Assembly (NCBI RefSeq): GCF_037975245.1
Contig: NC_092566.1
Coordinates: forward strand, 10,293,501 to 10,357,500
Length of the DNA: 64,000 nt
Source of the DNA: Apostichopus japonicus
Taxonomy: Eukaryota; Echinodermata; Holothuroidea; Aspidochirotida; Stichopodidae
Direction: 5' to 3'
Part shown: positions 46,118 through 59,240 of the stretch, piece after piece
Position numbering within the stretch: the stretch's first letter is position 1
Layout of the letters: each line of letters opens with the position of its first letter
The notes under the pieces: generated by a model
The model's input: the letters and a program-made list of their open reading frames with translations, nothing else
Told to the model about the DNA's origin: nothing
The model's database searches: none
Made by a program: the position numbers and the translations under genes

Positions 46118-46194
46118 ATATATAGTGACTATATATATAGTGACTATATATATAGTGACTATATATATAGTGACTATATATATATATATATATA
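46111..46194 (+). repeat. 15-bp AGTGACTATATATAT tandem repeat
   Basis: AGTGACT occurs at 46111, 46124, 46139, 46154 and 46169, then an AT tract follows. The repeat appears to have grown from the right arm end of the adjacent hairpin. Confidence 0.85.
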
Positions 46195-47580
46195 CTTGCT
46201 GAGCAGATACCTGCATTGTAATGTATACTTGTTGTCCATATTCTTCGTCCTCTTAAAGGTCATCAGTATTGGCCTCAAATTTGATAAGAACTTGCTGAAA
46301 GTTGCTAAATTCATTCAAGTATTCATATAGCCCTATCAAATATTACGACACTTCATGAAAGTAAGATGAAGTAAAAGAGAGTGCTCTGGAGATAACAGTA
46401 ATATACTTCATGAAGACTGAGCATGATAAACCTGTTTGTTAGTTCACTCATTTAATACAATATGTAACATATGATGTCATTTCATTTGATTGAATAGAAA
46501 CTCAATCTACGTTTGAAAATAAAATTGAAAATTTTATTTTTTGCCTCAACTAAACATGAATGGTACTAGCAAAGTTTCAATTGTCATCTGTTTATTTTGG
46601 TTTTATGTTTCACGTATCTCTGACCTTTTGACAACTTTTTATAAAGACGCAGTAGAAATGGAAGTACTGATTTTAAATTTTACATATATTTAAGTTGTGG
46701 TCAGTAATTTGGATGTCAGACGATGCTTTTTTAGAAAAGGATACTAATGGACTACACATTTCTTTTTCTTCCCTAAATTTCAATCGCATTCAACTTCTCT
46801 ATCTTGAAACATAGTACAAGAATAAAAGGTGAATGACTTAGTTGAATGATTCTTTCCACCCCTTTTTTATGGATTAAATCGTGATTGGTTCAACTCATGA
46901 AACATGAAATATGGCTGCCGCGTATTGTCACAAGTATTTTCATTTCTCGTCATATCACTGACAACAAAGTATCATTCCAATGTATTTTTTTATATTTTTT
47001 ATATTTTTTGTTCCTTCTAAATACTTGATGGGCCTCCTATAAGCTGATCACAAAATAAAAGTGACCATGACAACGATAAAGACTTTATACAGTAGCCTAA
47101 TCTTCTCGTTTGATATTTTCGCTGTAATATCAAAGACAAACAATTTGGGGGCACCAAAAAGGATTCGAAGTTATATTTCTATTCCTTCCTTTTGATAAAA
47201 TTAACAGCTAATTTGATTCAAATGTCATTCTTTATTTTTCTTCTTCTTCTTCTTCTTCTTGTTAGCTTGTTTGTAAAATTAGTATTTTGGGGACGTTTAT
47301 CAACTTAGTAGGTTGAGGTTATTGTAACAAGTTTTAGGCGAGCCATTACTTATATATATACATATAGGGGCTCATATAAGGGTATAGTACGTTACTATAG
47401 CTGAAATTTCAAATAAATAGATCTAGTGAATATATACGAGCCCAGTTTAGTACAATAATGCAAACGCCTGGACAGTACGCGCTATTTTCAGTCAGTTTTA
47501 GCATAATTATTCTATCATTTCTTCTGATTCTATTTGTCAGTAGTGTGCAACCTCACAGATTATAGTCACGTACTGTAGGA
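46195..47580. other. Intergenic stretch without a gene
   Basis: AT-rich. A CTT trinucleotide run lies near 47240-47262. Nothing else is visible. Confidence 0.4.
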
Positions 47581-47784
47581 ATGGCGTTCAATAAGAACTC
47601 ACTGTTTTTTAATATTATATTTAATGTCTTACTCTCCTTACACAGTGCATCAGCGAGAGGTAACAATACAGTAGCTTGGGTTAGATTTAAACTGTTTCCT
47701 ATCGAGGGGAATATTGATACACACCCAACGATGATCACACAGTCACAGTCCCGATGCAAGGGATGCGGATCAGTCGTTCGGTAG
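47581..47784 (+). CDS. Doubtful small ORF or signal-peptide exon
   Basis: A 67-codon frame starts MAFNKNSLFFNIIFNVLLSL and continues HSASARG, a plausible secretion signal with cleavage after SASA. A consensus-like donor, AGAG|GTAACA, lies at 47659/47660 immediately after it, so it could be a first coding exon (47581-47659). The rest of the open frame has no recognisable domain. I do not recognise it and found no compatible downstream exon; a chance ORF is at least as likely. Confidence 0.18.
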   Translation: MAFNKNSLFFNIIFNVLLSLHSASARGNNTVAWVRFKLFPIEGNIDTHPTMITQSQSRCKGCGSVVR

Positions 47785-48796
47785 TTTGGTTTTCGTGCCC
47801 ATGCAGGTTCTTTCCTGGGTGACTTTTCTTAAAAAGTATTTAAACTCAATACAACAGAGAATGGTACTAAGGATTATTAAAATCTTCAATGTTTTAGATC
47901 CAGGATTTACAATTAATCTCTCTCATTATATGACAGAAAACAAGTTTAATGAATAAATACAACCATGCAAAATTTAAGAATATGAGACACACTATAATGA
48001 CAAATTAAGACTTGATCCAAAATAAACCAAATGAAGCAGAAATAATTCATTTCCGTTTACGCCATTTACCCCATGTTTGAATTGGTCTACATTTGATTAA
48101 CATACTCTCGAAGGGCCTATAACTATAGATTCATAGACAATGATGGAATATCTCACCATATGTACAATGTACAGTATACCAGGAGGGCAATTGAAATCAC
48201 ACACCAAATGTATAAACAGAACACCTGACTATCTCGAGGAGTACGATCTTTAGCAGACCTACAGCATCACTCAATTTCTTGAGAAAATGCGATTATTAGC
48301 TCAAACACCTGGAATAGTTTGAAAAGACATGGCCTGTCAAACTGAACTAGGACACGCAATCAGTTGATTTAAGCGAAACATATGAATTCATAACAATACG
48401 TATCGTAAAATAATATGCGTACTTATTATGTCTATGTGTAATATCTGGGCCTATGATTTCCCATGGGTAAGTACCATGTGTGCAAATATTTGTTAAAGCA
48501 AATGATGTTAAACAAACACGTAACGAAAAATATTATGACTTTGGTCACATGATCTTTATTGACAACTGTGCATATCAATAAACTATGATATGAAGATCTG
48601 TCATTTGATTGTAGTAACAGAAGACAAGCGAGTCCGATAATACTACTAAAGCAATCGGCACAATTTTAACATAACATTAACATATGTAAAAGTGACCTAC
48701 TTTCGTCCCACGTAATACCTTGTGGGTGGGGGCTAGAAGAACAGTTCATATACTGTTATTGATAACACAGCGTGAACTATTACCTACATGAGTTAA

Positions 48797-49200
48797 TTAA
48801 ATTCCTTGCTGTACGTATTTTGCAAAGGGATTATTATAAATAGCACCCATACTGGAGTCCTAACAATGGCTCTGTTGACGAAATTATAGTAAATCAACAA
48901 TGTAGCCCCACGTGTTATTTTATGCTATGTAGCCCTAATTATTTTAAAGAGTTACATTCACTTAAACCGATATGTATATGTGTCACTTATTGATTAGTTA
49001 CTTAAATTCCTTGCTTTTATGTATTTTACAAAGGGATTATCATAAATAGCACCCATACTGAAGTCCTGACAATGGTCCAGTGTGAAGAAATAACATTAAA
49101 TCGCCCAATGTCGCCCTATACGTGTTATTTCATGCGTTGTCGCCCAAAATATTGTCAAACGAATATATTCACTTACGCGGCGACATGTATACATAAAGTC
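48797..49200 (+). repeat. ~205-bp diverged tandem duplication
   Basis: ATTCCTTGCT at 48801 recurs at 49006. Both are followed by CAAAGGGATTAT, ATAAATAGCACCCATACTG and, further on, ACGTGTTATTTTATGC / ACGTGTTATTTCATGC. Confidence 0.85.
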
Positions 49201-49291
49201 TGTTCAAAGTATCTCTTTCGAGATCCGGCTTTAGGAATCACAAATGATTTCGAGTTGGTTAGCATCATGTTTGATCTCTAGAGTAAGGCAA

Positions 49292-49340
49292 GGTTTTTTT
49301 CACTGTTCTTGACTTTCCAACTCATTACGTTTTCAAATTT
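49292..49340 (+). mobile_element. SINE family A, 3' fragment
   Basis: TTTTTTTCACTGTTCTTGAC and TTTCCAACTCATTACG match the 3' body of the SINE-A copies at 42035, 58569 and 61774. The tRNA-like head is absent. Confidence 0.7.
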
Positions 49341-49779
49341 ACGAAGTACCGTAAACTTACGTCATATGAAATTCATTATCTCTAAACATTTCATGGATGG
49401 AATGTCTGCTGTAGACAGGAGAGAGGAAGTCCTTCAAGACAGAAGTATTCAGCATCCTCTCAGAACTATTACATAGTCGAACTTCCGCCATGACAATGTA
49501 TAAGATGAAAAAGCGACATCATTTGACTCGAGGCAAGTTCAAACATACATCATTATCAAAGGAAACCTTTTCTTCTTCTTTTCCCCCTCCTTTCTTGTAT
49601 TTTTTGCTTTTCGTATGTAGAACTCGTCGGTTCATATGCCTAAAGGATGTTGAACTTCTTTCTTTTTCTCTCCTCATCTTTTACGGAAAAGTCATTAGTT
49701 CTTTGATATTGTAATTCGAGAACATTTTTTACAGTAAAGGTATCTTGACTTGACCTATATCGTTTCTTCATCATCCGAG

Positions 49780-49865
49780 GTTTCAAGTAGTTATCCTCAC
49801 CTCAAGGACTGGATGGTAACAACGCTCTCTAGAATCAAAGAGCTTGAAAACCAAGTCGATGTGAT
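49780..49865 (+). CDS. Possible isolated coding exon, short coiled-coil segment
   Basis: Between a possible acceptor, CATCATCCGAG|GTT, and a good donor, GTGAT|GTAAGC, one frame reads VSSSYPHLKDWMVTTLSRIK and then ELENQVDV. The L-x2-I-x2-LE-x2-V spacing fits the start of a coiled coil. The TAA at 49867 lies beyond the donor and so would not interrupt the protein. AG dinucleotides at 49789-49790 and 49805-49806 are alternative acceptors. No partner exon is identified in the window, and I do not recognise the family. Confidence 0.25.
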
Positions 49866-50187
49866 GTAAGCCTATGAGATGACTTCTCATCCTCAGTGTC
49901 TGTCATGTGTTACCTTCCGTCAGGGTTTGATCTATAGTAAGTGGCTCTCCTCTCTTTTAATGTATATAATTGAATAGAGACTTTGGTACATGTATATATA
50001 TGCTATACGAGGAATGATATAATGTGCTCTTATAGGTTTCGGTTTCTCAACTTTTCAAGATTCGTGATTCTCTTTCCATTTCTTTCCGGGAGTATAAAGT
50101 TCACGATATCACTTCCAAGTTAGTACTTCCTCCTTTCCTATCAGGACTATATAGTGTCTTAGCCTTTATGGAGAGTGAATAACAACA

Positions 50188-50391
50188 ATGACGAAATCAT
50201 CAAAGAAGAAGAAGATGAATAAGAAGAACTGCGCACTTAATATCTTATCGAAGTGGATTACGAATGTTACGGGAACATATGTGTTTTTCGCACCGTCAGT
50301 TACTTTGATGATAACTATATTGTTATACTGTATCATCCGACGCCGTCCCCAGAGTCCTGCTGTTCAAACTCATGAATTAAAATCTTTCTGA
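50188..50391 (+). CDS. Doubtful 67-codon ORF with one membrane segment
   Basis: It starts MTKSSKKKKMNKKNCALNIL. A hydrophobic stretch, YVFFAPSVTLMITILLYCII, is followed by RRRPQSPAVQTHELKSF and TGA. The layout (basic N-terminus, one helix, positive stop-transfer) would fit a small membrane protein, but nothing else supports it. It could equally be chance in AT-rich DNA. Confidence 0.15.
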   Translation: MTKSSKKKKMNKKNCALNILSKWITNVTGTYVFFAPSVTLMITILLYCIIRRRPQSPAVQTHELKSF

Positions 50392-51464
<1,073 letters not shown>

Positions 51465-51578
51465 ATGAAGACATTGAAAACTTTAATGTTAGTTGTTTTC
51501 ATCCTCGGGGGTATTTTACTAATGAATTGTGCGTCAGGGATATCACTTCCCAACTATGTACGCTTAGTGATTAAATGA
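51465..51578 (+). CDS. Possible secreted mini-peptide or signal-peptide exon
   Basis: A 37-codon frame reads MKTLKTLMLVVFILGGILLM then NCASGISLPNYVRLVIK and TGA. It has a textbook signal-peptide layout: two lysines, a long hydrophobic core, and a small-residue cleavage region (CASG). A good acceptor-like TTCTTGCAG ends at 51407, 57 bases upstream, which would suit a 5'UTR plus start-codon exon. It could end at the TGA or be spliced before it. No recognised hormone or toxin family is evident and no downstream exon is identified. Confidence 0.28.
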   Translation: MKTLKTLMLVVFILGGILLMNCASGISLPNYVRLVIK

Positions 51579-54500
51579 TCAAATGTACATTTCATCTGCA
51601 GAAGAATATATTGTTTTTTAATTTGAAACACTATCAAGGTTTTACTGTAGTAAACATCTTTGTAAAATGTTTGTAAAAAGCGCGGAAATGAACGAGAAAA
51701 TTATAATATAGTAGTAAAATATCCAAGTTTAAATCGAGGCACCGGAACTGGATTGGATTGGATTTTATCCAATCCAAACTTTTATCCACTCGAAAAAAAT
51801 ACACATATCCTTAAAAAATAAAATGATATCTATATACTTATTAAAATATTTATATTAATTGTTATATATATTTCTTTCCAATTTTTTCTAAGAGATGACA
51901 GACTTTCAAAGCTGTTCGTTTGAGAAACAAAAGAAAGAGATACAGAATGACGTCACGAATTTTGTTTGAGGTGACGCATCATTGGATACAAGTTATAATA
52001 TAATATAATAATAATAATAATAATTATGTGAGGCAAAAAAAGGGCTTAAAGCAATAATTTAATTTTTGATTTTTTTAGTTTAATGGTAGCCAAATATTTC
52101 AAAGTTAACCGTTTCTATTCGTAAAACTAACACTTCCTCCTATTTTATTATTATATTATTACAACTTAGCATATAATAATTCCATTTAAAGTCACAAAGC
52201 GATCTATATCACGATAAAAGTTCGTCCAAAATATTTTATTTAATTTTTTATTCTTTTTTCTTTCTCTAAAATTCAGACTTCGTTATCCAATTAATTAACA
52301 CAATAAGTAGCCCAAACATTTTTGACTTCATGCTGTTATCCGTATATATGGAAAATGTAATCGTGGAATTTCGATTTTCACAATTATTAATAATTAAATG
52401 ACATAAAACATGGCCGTAGATAAAATGACTGATTTTGAATAAGGTTACAGGGTGTCAGCAAAAGTATATTATGACAAAAATGTGACCAAACTTTAGTACA
52501 AAAGAAAACATGTTCTTAATATGCAGTGACCATATGAAAACTGATGAAATGGCCAAATGATATATAACAACAACTTATAACACAAATTTCAAACTAAAAA
52601 TCAAAATGAAGGAATTAAAGTTCAGGAAAAGGTTTGTTGCACAACTAAGAAGATCATCACTGACCTCATTGTATAATTAATTAACCTCTTCGTAATCGTA
52701 AAACAATGCATTTGCAACAATACTGACATTTCTTCGCAACTACAAGGGTTGTAAAATGCTATAAATGTCTGTCTCAGCCCCATGCAGGTTTTATCACGTT
52801 TTATTACATAAAAATAGAAGACACAGGAAACAAAATCCCCTCAAAAATGAGTTTTCTGGGGCTGTAAAATGTCCGAACTATAAAGAAGGCTAAAAATAAA
52901 ATCTTTGAAAGGTGATTAAGACCTCAGTTCCCAGGATATTTGGGGCCATTCTGACAAAAGATTCATTGGAGAATAACATTCTTTTTTCAATTAGAACAGT
53001 GAACATAAAATGGTAAAGATGTAAGATAAGAACAATTCCATGGGAGAATGTTAACCTCGTCAAGATTAACTGGCTAAGAATAGTCGTTTTACGTCAGGAA
53101 CAGAGGTTGAAATAGTTACGGGAATTCAAAACATAAAATTTTTCGCCACGTTGCAATTTATTTTTTCTCCCATGGCGAACAATATAGGATAAATTAATTT
53201 TACGCTAAAGAAAAGACAAAGTTACACCTTGAATACAATCCCTTCTTACCATCGCACGCAATATTGTAAGCTGAACTTAACGATTACAATTACCTCGTAA
53301 GGCATAGCTCCAACGAACCACCCTCCATTTTAAAGGTCAGCAGAAATGTCCTGAAATATGTTATAGAAATAATTGAAATAATGGTCACCCATTTTTAAAC
53401 CATGAAAGCATTCTACTGCCATGCTTCTCAAATGAATTATTTCTCTCGTTAAGGTAACCCAAGCTGAATCGTTAAGCTAATGTGATCTCTATAAGGCCTT
53501 TCAGAAAATGTTCACGAACTAAAAGTAACCCCCCCCCCTCCTCCTCCTCTACATGGATAACGGAAACGTTGCTTATATATGACACCTTCTGTTTCCCATT
53601 CCATGACTACGTAAATATTGTTAACCAAAGAGAGTTTAAAAAGTGTAATTTTGTAAATCTGTAATGTCATTGTTCCACTGGGATGCCAAACATTTTACTT
53701 TCTCTTTTACTTCTTTCAATATTTTTTGTTCTGCTACAGTGTTGACAATAAAACCAATGTCATCAGTATTATGTCAATTAAACAACTTTAACTTTGGTAC
53801 TGTTCATCATCTGCAAATCGTGTATGCAATACAAAAAGTAAACATTGTAATATTTAAGATACCATAACTATGTACACATACATGTAACTCGATGTCATAT
53901 TTAGACTTTCCCTCGTCTTCAAGGATGCATGTGAAGTGGGGAAGGGGTTGGGGGGGGGTAGGACATTAAACCTAACCTGTGACATCCTGCAAACGCAATA
54001 TTTGGTTTTTGATCTGTTTGCGTTAAGTTGTGCATCACTAGCATATCTATCACATAAATCAATGGTGATTGCTGGGTTTGTGGTTTTTTCCTATAATTTT
54101 CACAAACGTCTATATTTGTCGCTTCACTTTGGAAACCTCAGCCCCTCCCGGCGTCGAGTCCCAAGTTTCGTTACGTCATTACAACAAACTGTACGTACAT
54201 CATTACTAATAGTTCTGCCCGCGATATGGATCAATTAACAAAATTCATCTGTCCTTGTTTGATTTTAGATATTGTATTATCCTCAAGAAGGCCTTATCTA
54301 AAGACGTACATGGAATTAAATGTAATGCTACAAAATGTTGTTTGAAATATTAGACAATGGTCGGCGATATTTTGGTTATACAATATCAAGTCATATTTAG
54401 GGGGCAACAGTTGTGTTGACCGAAACACTTGTACATATATGTACATCTATCTCGCCAAATATAGAACAGTTTAAATGTCATTGGAGGCTACCTAAAGGTG

Positions 54501-57500
54501 GAGTTTCTTATTAAAATAGGGTTGAGAGAGAGTGGGGGCGGGGGAGTAACATCGAACAAATGAAGGGTAATGCTACTTTTAGTAACTTCTTCAGCTGGGC
54601 TAACATCGACTTCAATGTCGTAATCTCATTTCTGATATTTGATTGACGTTTTTATTCACTTGCCTAAATTAATAGGCAAATTACACGCCAGTCTTGTGTT
54701 TGATGATATCATTCATAATTATTAAATACGTTTACTCTCACCTGGATTGATTTTGATTTGGTCATTTAGTTTCTAAGATTTCTCATTTTGAAAGAAATCC
54801 TGGAAAATAGAGTATTCAGTTCAATATCGTTCCCTAGGAAAACTCAGATAGGCCTATATGAAACGAAAAGAAACGAAAAGAAAGGCTAGAAACATAAGGT
54901 TATATACATTCTATCCCGACATCTCCAAGGATTATTACTGTTACCCTGACAACATCTTCCTAAAGCTTCCATCGGTTGAATGCTATCTCATTTAAAGAGC
55001 ATACCTAATTGCTTAAGGCAAAAAAGAGTCGAAGCTCTCCCTCTATATATATCGTCACATTTCACAGCAGTAGCAACAGATAAAACGCTTGAAATAGAAA
55101 TAATGATCACAGCAGGGCGAGGGAATGAAGTTTCCGGTAAATTGTCTCCCTAAGACTTAATTTGTTAAAGGTTATACATCGGTAAGATCAGACCAGAAAC
55201 ACTTGGCTGACATTTCGATCTAATTAAATCTCTTCATCCCGATGGAATTCCCATCCCAAATACCGCCAGCAATCAGTGGCCTTTTTTCTCTGTCTTTGGA
55301 AATGGTAGTGACGAAAATTTCTTTTCATTGGCAGACAAATGGTGAATTTTGACCTCTAAACGACATTTTTCATTGAACGAAATAGGGAAACGCTGTAATG
55401 ACTCCAAAATTGGTCAACGTAAGGCTTAAATCGATCAAAAACTTTTCAACGTTTTAGGGAGAATTCGTTTTCAAGTCACAAGAACCTTTTGTGTATTTAA
55501 GCCCGAAGTGACTTCTTTCACGGACATTTAATCTCATTTGTGGATTCGATTTATGAATCGTCTTTAAGATTGAGCGTGAAGTTTACTGCAATCCTTTTTA
55601 GTTAATCAGAATAGGATATCTCACTGACAACCTTTTGGCCAAAACAAGTCAATGCTCTTTCAAAGTTTAACTTGCTGCTTGTTTAACGTCTGCTACTGAC
55701 CCACTGCAAAGAACAATGACAAAATAATAAATAAGGAAAACGACCATGCAAAGTAAAAATCTCCCTTTTGTGACTGACCACAGTCTTTGCCTTCATTTAC
55801 AAAACAGGCATAATATATTGGGAAAACCGTTCTTTTATTGCATTGTATACCTGACGTTATACTACTCCGACGCCATTACGTAGGCCAACGTGCGTAATTT
55901 CACTCAGTGGTTGGCATGCAGTGAACGTTATATTCGTATATGTTTATACCCTTCCCACCACTTTCTCTCAAATTATTCCCTGCAAAAGATTGAATTTGTA
56001 GAAAGTTTTGCATTGGCCACTAAACGACGTAAACTCATATATACGTTAGCTGCTAATAAACTTGTATTTGGATATACCTAACCCTCCTCATCTGTAATAC
56101 CCATCAGTTATAACAGTCAGGTGTCATGTATGGCTTTAAGTTTACTATGTATATTCTTTAAAAGAAAACAGTGATGAAAATCAGTTTGTTTTCTTTATAA
56201 TTTGATATAATGTAGGCCAATTTATCACACTGATAGACCTACATATCAGAAAGAACTAAATGATTGCCAACGTACAGTATTTAACGTGTGGGCTCCTGAA
56301 ATAACGTTTGTGTGTGCAAAGACGTGCGTTTCTTTCTCGTGTTGGGTAATGTAATTCCGTATCAGGAAGCTCAATAAGCTTTCTGGACACCCTCATCTTT
56401 AGCTCGGTACAAAGAATGGTGACGTGGCATACCCTGGTTGAATCTCAGTTCCCTGGCACCGTTGAACCCTGGGTGATATCACCATGGTGTTGATGTCATA
56501 TGCGATGATGATTTTTTTCTTTGGACGAAATGTTGACAACAACTTCTCTCATCTCCACCGAGTTGCTGTTCTTTAAATGACTTAGTCTTTAGTTTGGATA
56601 TCCACTGCGACCGACTTCATCAAGTGTTGGAAAATGACAAGATTTCTGTGGTAAGTATAACCTACTTTATCAACTACAGTACATGATACACAGGCCCCTA
56701 TGTGGGGCTTTCAACGGGGTTGTGCGTTTACTGAAGTTGTGGACCCCCTTTTTTTTAATTGAATATCGCATTGAGAGGGGTCGATAGGGTTTAAACTTGA
56801 GGGTGCTTACAGTTTGCAATAAATTGTGCTACTTTATGCATCTATGTCAGCTTGCTTTGGGACATTTGATAGATAAGTGCTTGGGCCAAGTTATGCAAAT
56901 TAGTTCGGATTTCAATTGACTTTACGAAAAGTAACGAGAAAAGAAGAAGATCTATGAACAACAGTTTTTGATTTCACTCCGTGTCTCATATTTGGCAACA
57001 TGCCACCATGCACCAACCCCTTATGTTTTAAGGAGAGTACTGTCCTCTTTAATATCAAAGAGTGACAATTCAAGCTTTCAGTGTGACAGCAAAGATATAG
57101 GAATGATATCAACCTTTCCTCCAGTCTTTTATCTGGGTTTTGAGTTTCTCGCAAAATTTGCTCTCACAGAATATAAAACACTCACTCACTATAGTTGTAG
57201 TTTAGAGCTAAAAAAGACATGGCTTCATTCCTGGAGAACAACGACAAAGTACACTCGCTTAAAGAAAGATCCTGGACACTCCCGATGACTGAATTCTCAC
57301 CCTTTTCTTGGATGAAGACAACCGTTAAGACTTATTACATTAAGGGAACAGAGTTTGATTTCGGCTATAAAAATAAACACTATGATAGTACCAAACAAGA
57401 ACACATTATTTTTTTTTCGATAAAAAGATTTTTTTTTCCCAAAAAAATATCAATATCCATAATCGTAATCGTAATCATGTTGAATTGGTACCGAATCAGG

Positions 57501-58300
57501 TGGTTAAGTGCAATTGCAAACATTGAAATCACTGGTCCGAAGATTTTGAGTCCAAAGGTCAATGATCCTCCATGAGAACTGAGCTGCAACCCACCAGACC
57601 CACCACTCCCCCACACCACCACTCAGAATCGATACTCAGGTGGTATGGAAGCTACCTTAGACTATGGACTTAATGTTAAAAAAAATTAACTTAATCGATC
57701 TCAGTCGACAACCTCCGCAAACCGTCTGGAAAAATCTCGTGACCAACCGAAAAATGTCCACGACCCACTTTTGGGTCACACATCATAGCTTGCAGACCGT
57801 TGATCCAGACCTGTCCACCAAGTTGACAAGTACATTCGTGCCTGGCTGTACCCGCACTAGCTCTCGTGGATGTGTACTCGTACTTGTACCCGGGGTACGT
57901 TTGAAGTATATATAGACACTAGTACAAGGTTAGGTACTCGTATTCGCGGTTAAAGCCGTGTACTCGAACTCTTACTCATAATATAATAATAATAAATAAG
58001 TTCTTAATATAGCACCAAATACCAAAAAGGCCTCTAGACGCTTTACAAAGCCTAAAAAAAATAGAAACAAAAAGACAGAGAAATCAAAAGGAATAAAAAG
58101 TCTAGAAAACACATAAACGAAAATTAAACAGTATGAAAAATACGAACACATACCAAGGGAAGGACTACTTGTACGCGATTTCTCAAACTGATGCTGTTTT
58201 ACTCGACGTATATACAGGTCTGATATATAGCCAGGTCAAACACTTTTGTGGGGTGAGGGAAGGGCTGTATCCCGTAGCTCGCTTTTAATTAGGTAATGAA
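51579..58300. other. Intergenic stretch without a supported gene
   Basis: AT-rich with short tracts (AAT near 52000-52022, C near 53530, G near 53950). About 57980-58070 resembles a dispersed repeat end (GCACCAAATACC, GCCTCTAGACGCTTTACAAAG). Open frames up to 118 codons lack protein-like features. Confidence 0.35.
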
Positions 58301-58309
58301 TTCCCTGTG

Positions 58310-59240
58310 AAAGTAGTAAAATAGAGACGGTATAGTCGAATGAAATGAAGAAACCAAGAACGTGATCTCGGCGGGAATATATGGACGGTTCCATTGAGAT
58401 CGGTGAAATCTGTCAAAAAAGACAATGTAACGAGGTATTAAACTTGAAATAACCTATTGGTTTACTGATTAATTCGTCTTAAAGGGGTAGGCCTATATGA
58501 AAATTTCAAAGAATTGCTGTATTCTTAGATATGCAGGAGTGTTCTAGTATTGAACTAGTATTGTTCAATACAGGTGGCAAACGCCTACAGTAGAATTACG
58601 ACCTCCCTTACCGGTTTCGAACCTCTGGACATACTATCAGCGTCCATGGCCTAGTGGTTAGGGTTTCCGCATGTGAAGCGGGAGGCCCGGACTCGAATCC
58701 CGGTGGAGGCTGGAAGTTGTTTTACTGTTCTGGATTTCCAATTCACTACAATTTAAATAATATATATATATATATAGCCAATTTGTTTATTTATATATAT
58801 GGTTACTGACGTTTGAGGAGGAGTAAGCATTCTTTAATTTTCTAACATATTTCCCGTACTTCATACTCATAACCTTTAAGCACGAAACATGTTTCGCTAC
58901 ACAGACGAGTATTATTGAAACGACTAATTTAAGATACAGCGTAGGTTTGTAACGAGTCCGCTATAGCCTTACGTTCTTCACGTTACAAGAAGAAACATAT
59001 TTTCAAGGTAAAAAAAAACGATCGGTATAAATTATCTCCTGTAAAATATATATCATATACACTACACAGTATATAAAGGAGTGAGGCGAAGAGATACGGA
59101 ACGTGATCTCAGGTGGAAAAAAACAGACAGTTTCACTGAGATATAATCTGCCAAAACAGACATTCTACTTAGGCATGGACCTTCGAAGACAATATTAGCT
59201 TACCGGTTAATTTGTCCTTAAAGAGATACATTTTGAATGT
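58310..59240 (+). repeat. Two diverged direct copies ~755 bp apart
   Basis: GAACGTGATCTC occurs near 58359 and 59099, followed in each by a purine-rich stretch, a CATTGAGAT/CACTGAGAT motif, ATCTGYCAAAA and a TTAATTYGTC-TTAAAG block. A SINE-A copy lies between them. Confidence 0.65.
58569..58778 (+). mobile_element. tRNA-derived SINE, family A, copy with 5' extension
   Basis: The tRNA-like core at 58640-58710 folds as a cloverleaf: acceptor GCGTCCA with TGGAGGC (one mismatch), A-box-like TGGCCTAGTGG, anticodon stem CCGC/GCGG, and T arm CCGGA-CTCGAAT-CCCGG. The body GGCTGGAAG...CACT and CTGGATTTCCAATTCACTAC follows, ending in AT repeats. Homology with the 61774 copy begins about 70 bases upstream of the core and includes ACCGGTTTCGAACCTCTGGA, itself B-box-like. 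Confidence 0.85.

Noticed and set aside
49490-49714. ATG at 49490 with good context and a GC-type donor AG|GCAAGT
   Set aside because: The frame is phase-incompatible with the exon-like segment at 49780 and the downstream part is a translated pyrimidine tract.
56634-56650. Mini-exon ATGACAAGATTTCTGTG before GTAAGT
   Set aside because: A good donor follows a short ATG frame, but no acceptor-linked partner exon or promoter could be identified.
58640-58710. Functional tRNA genes (also 61846-61916 and 63512-63580)
   Set aside because: The cloverleaf-like cores have mismatched stems, differing anticodons and shared downstream bodies with AT or TACA-type tails, so they are SINE heads.
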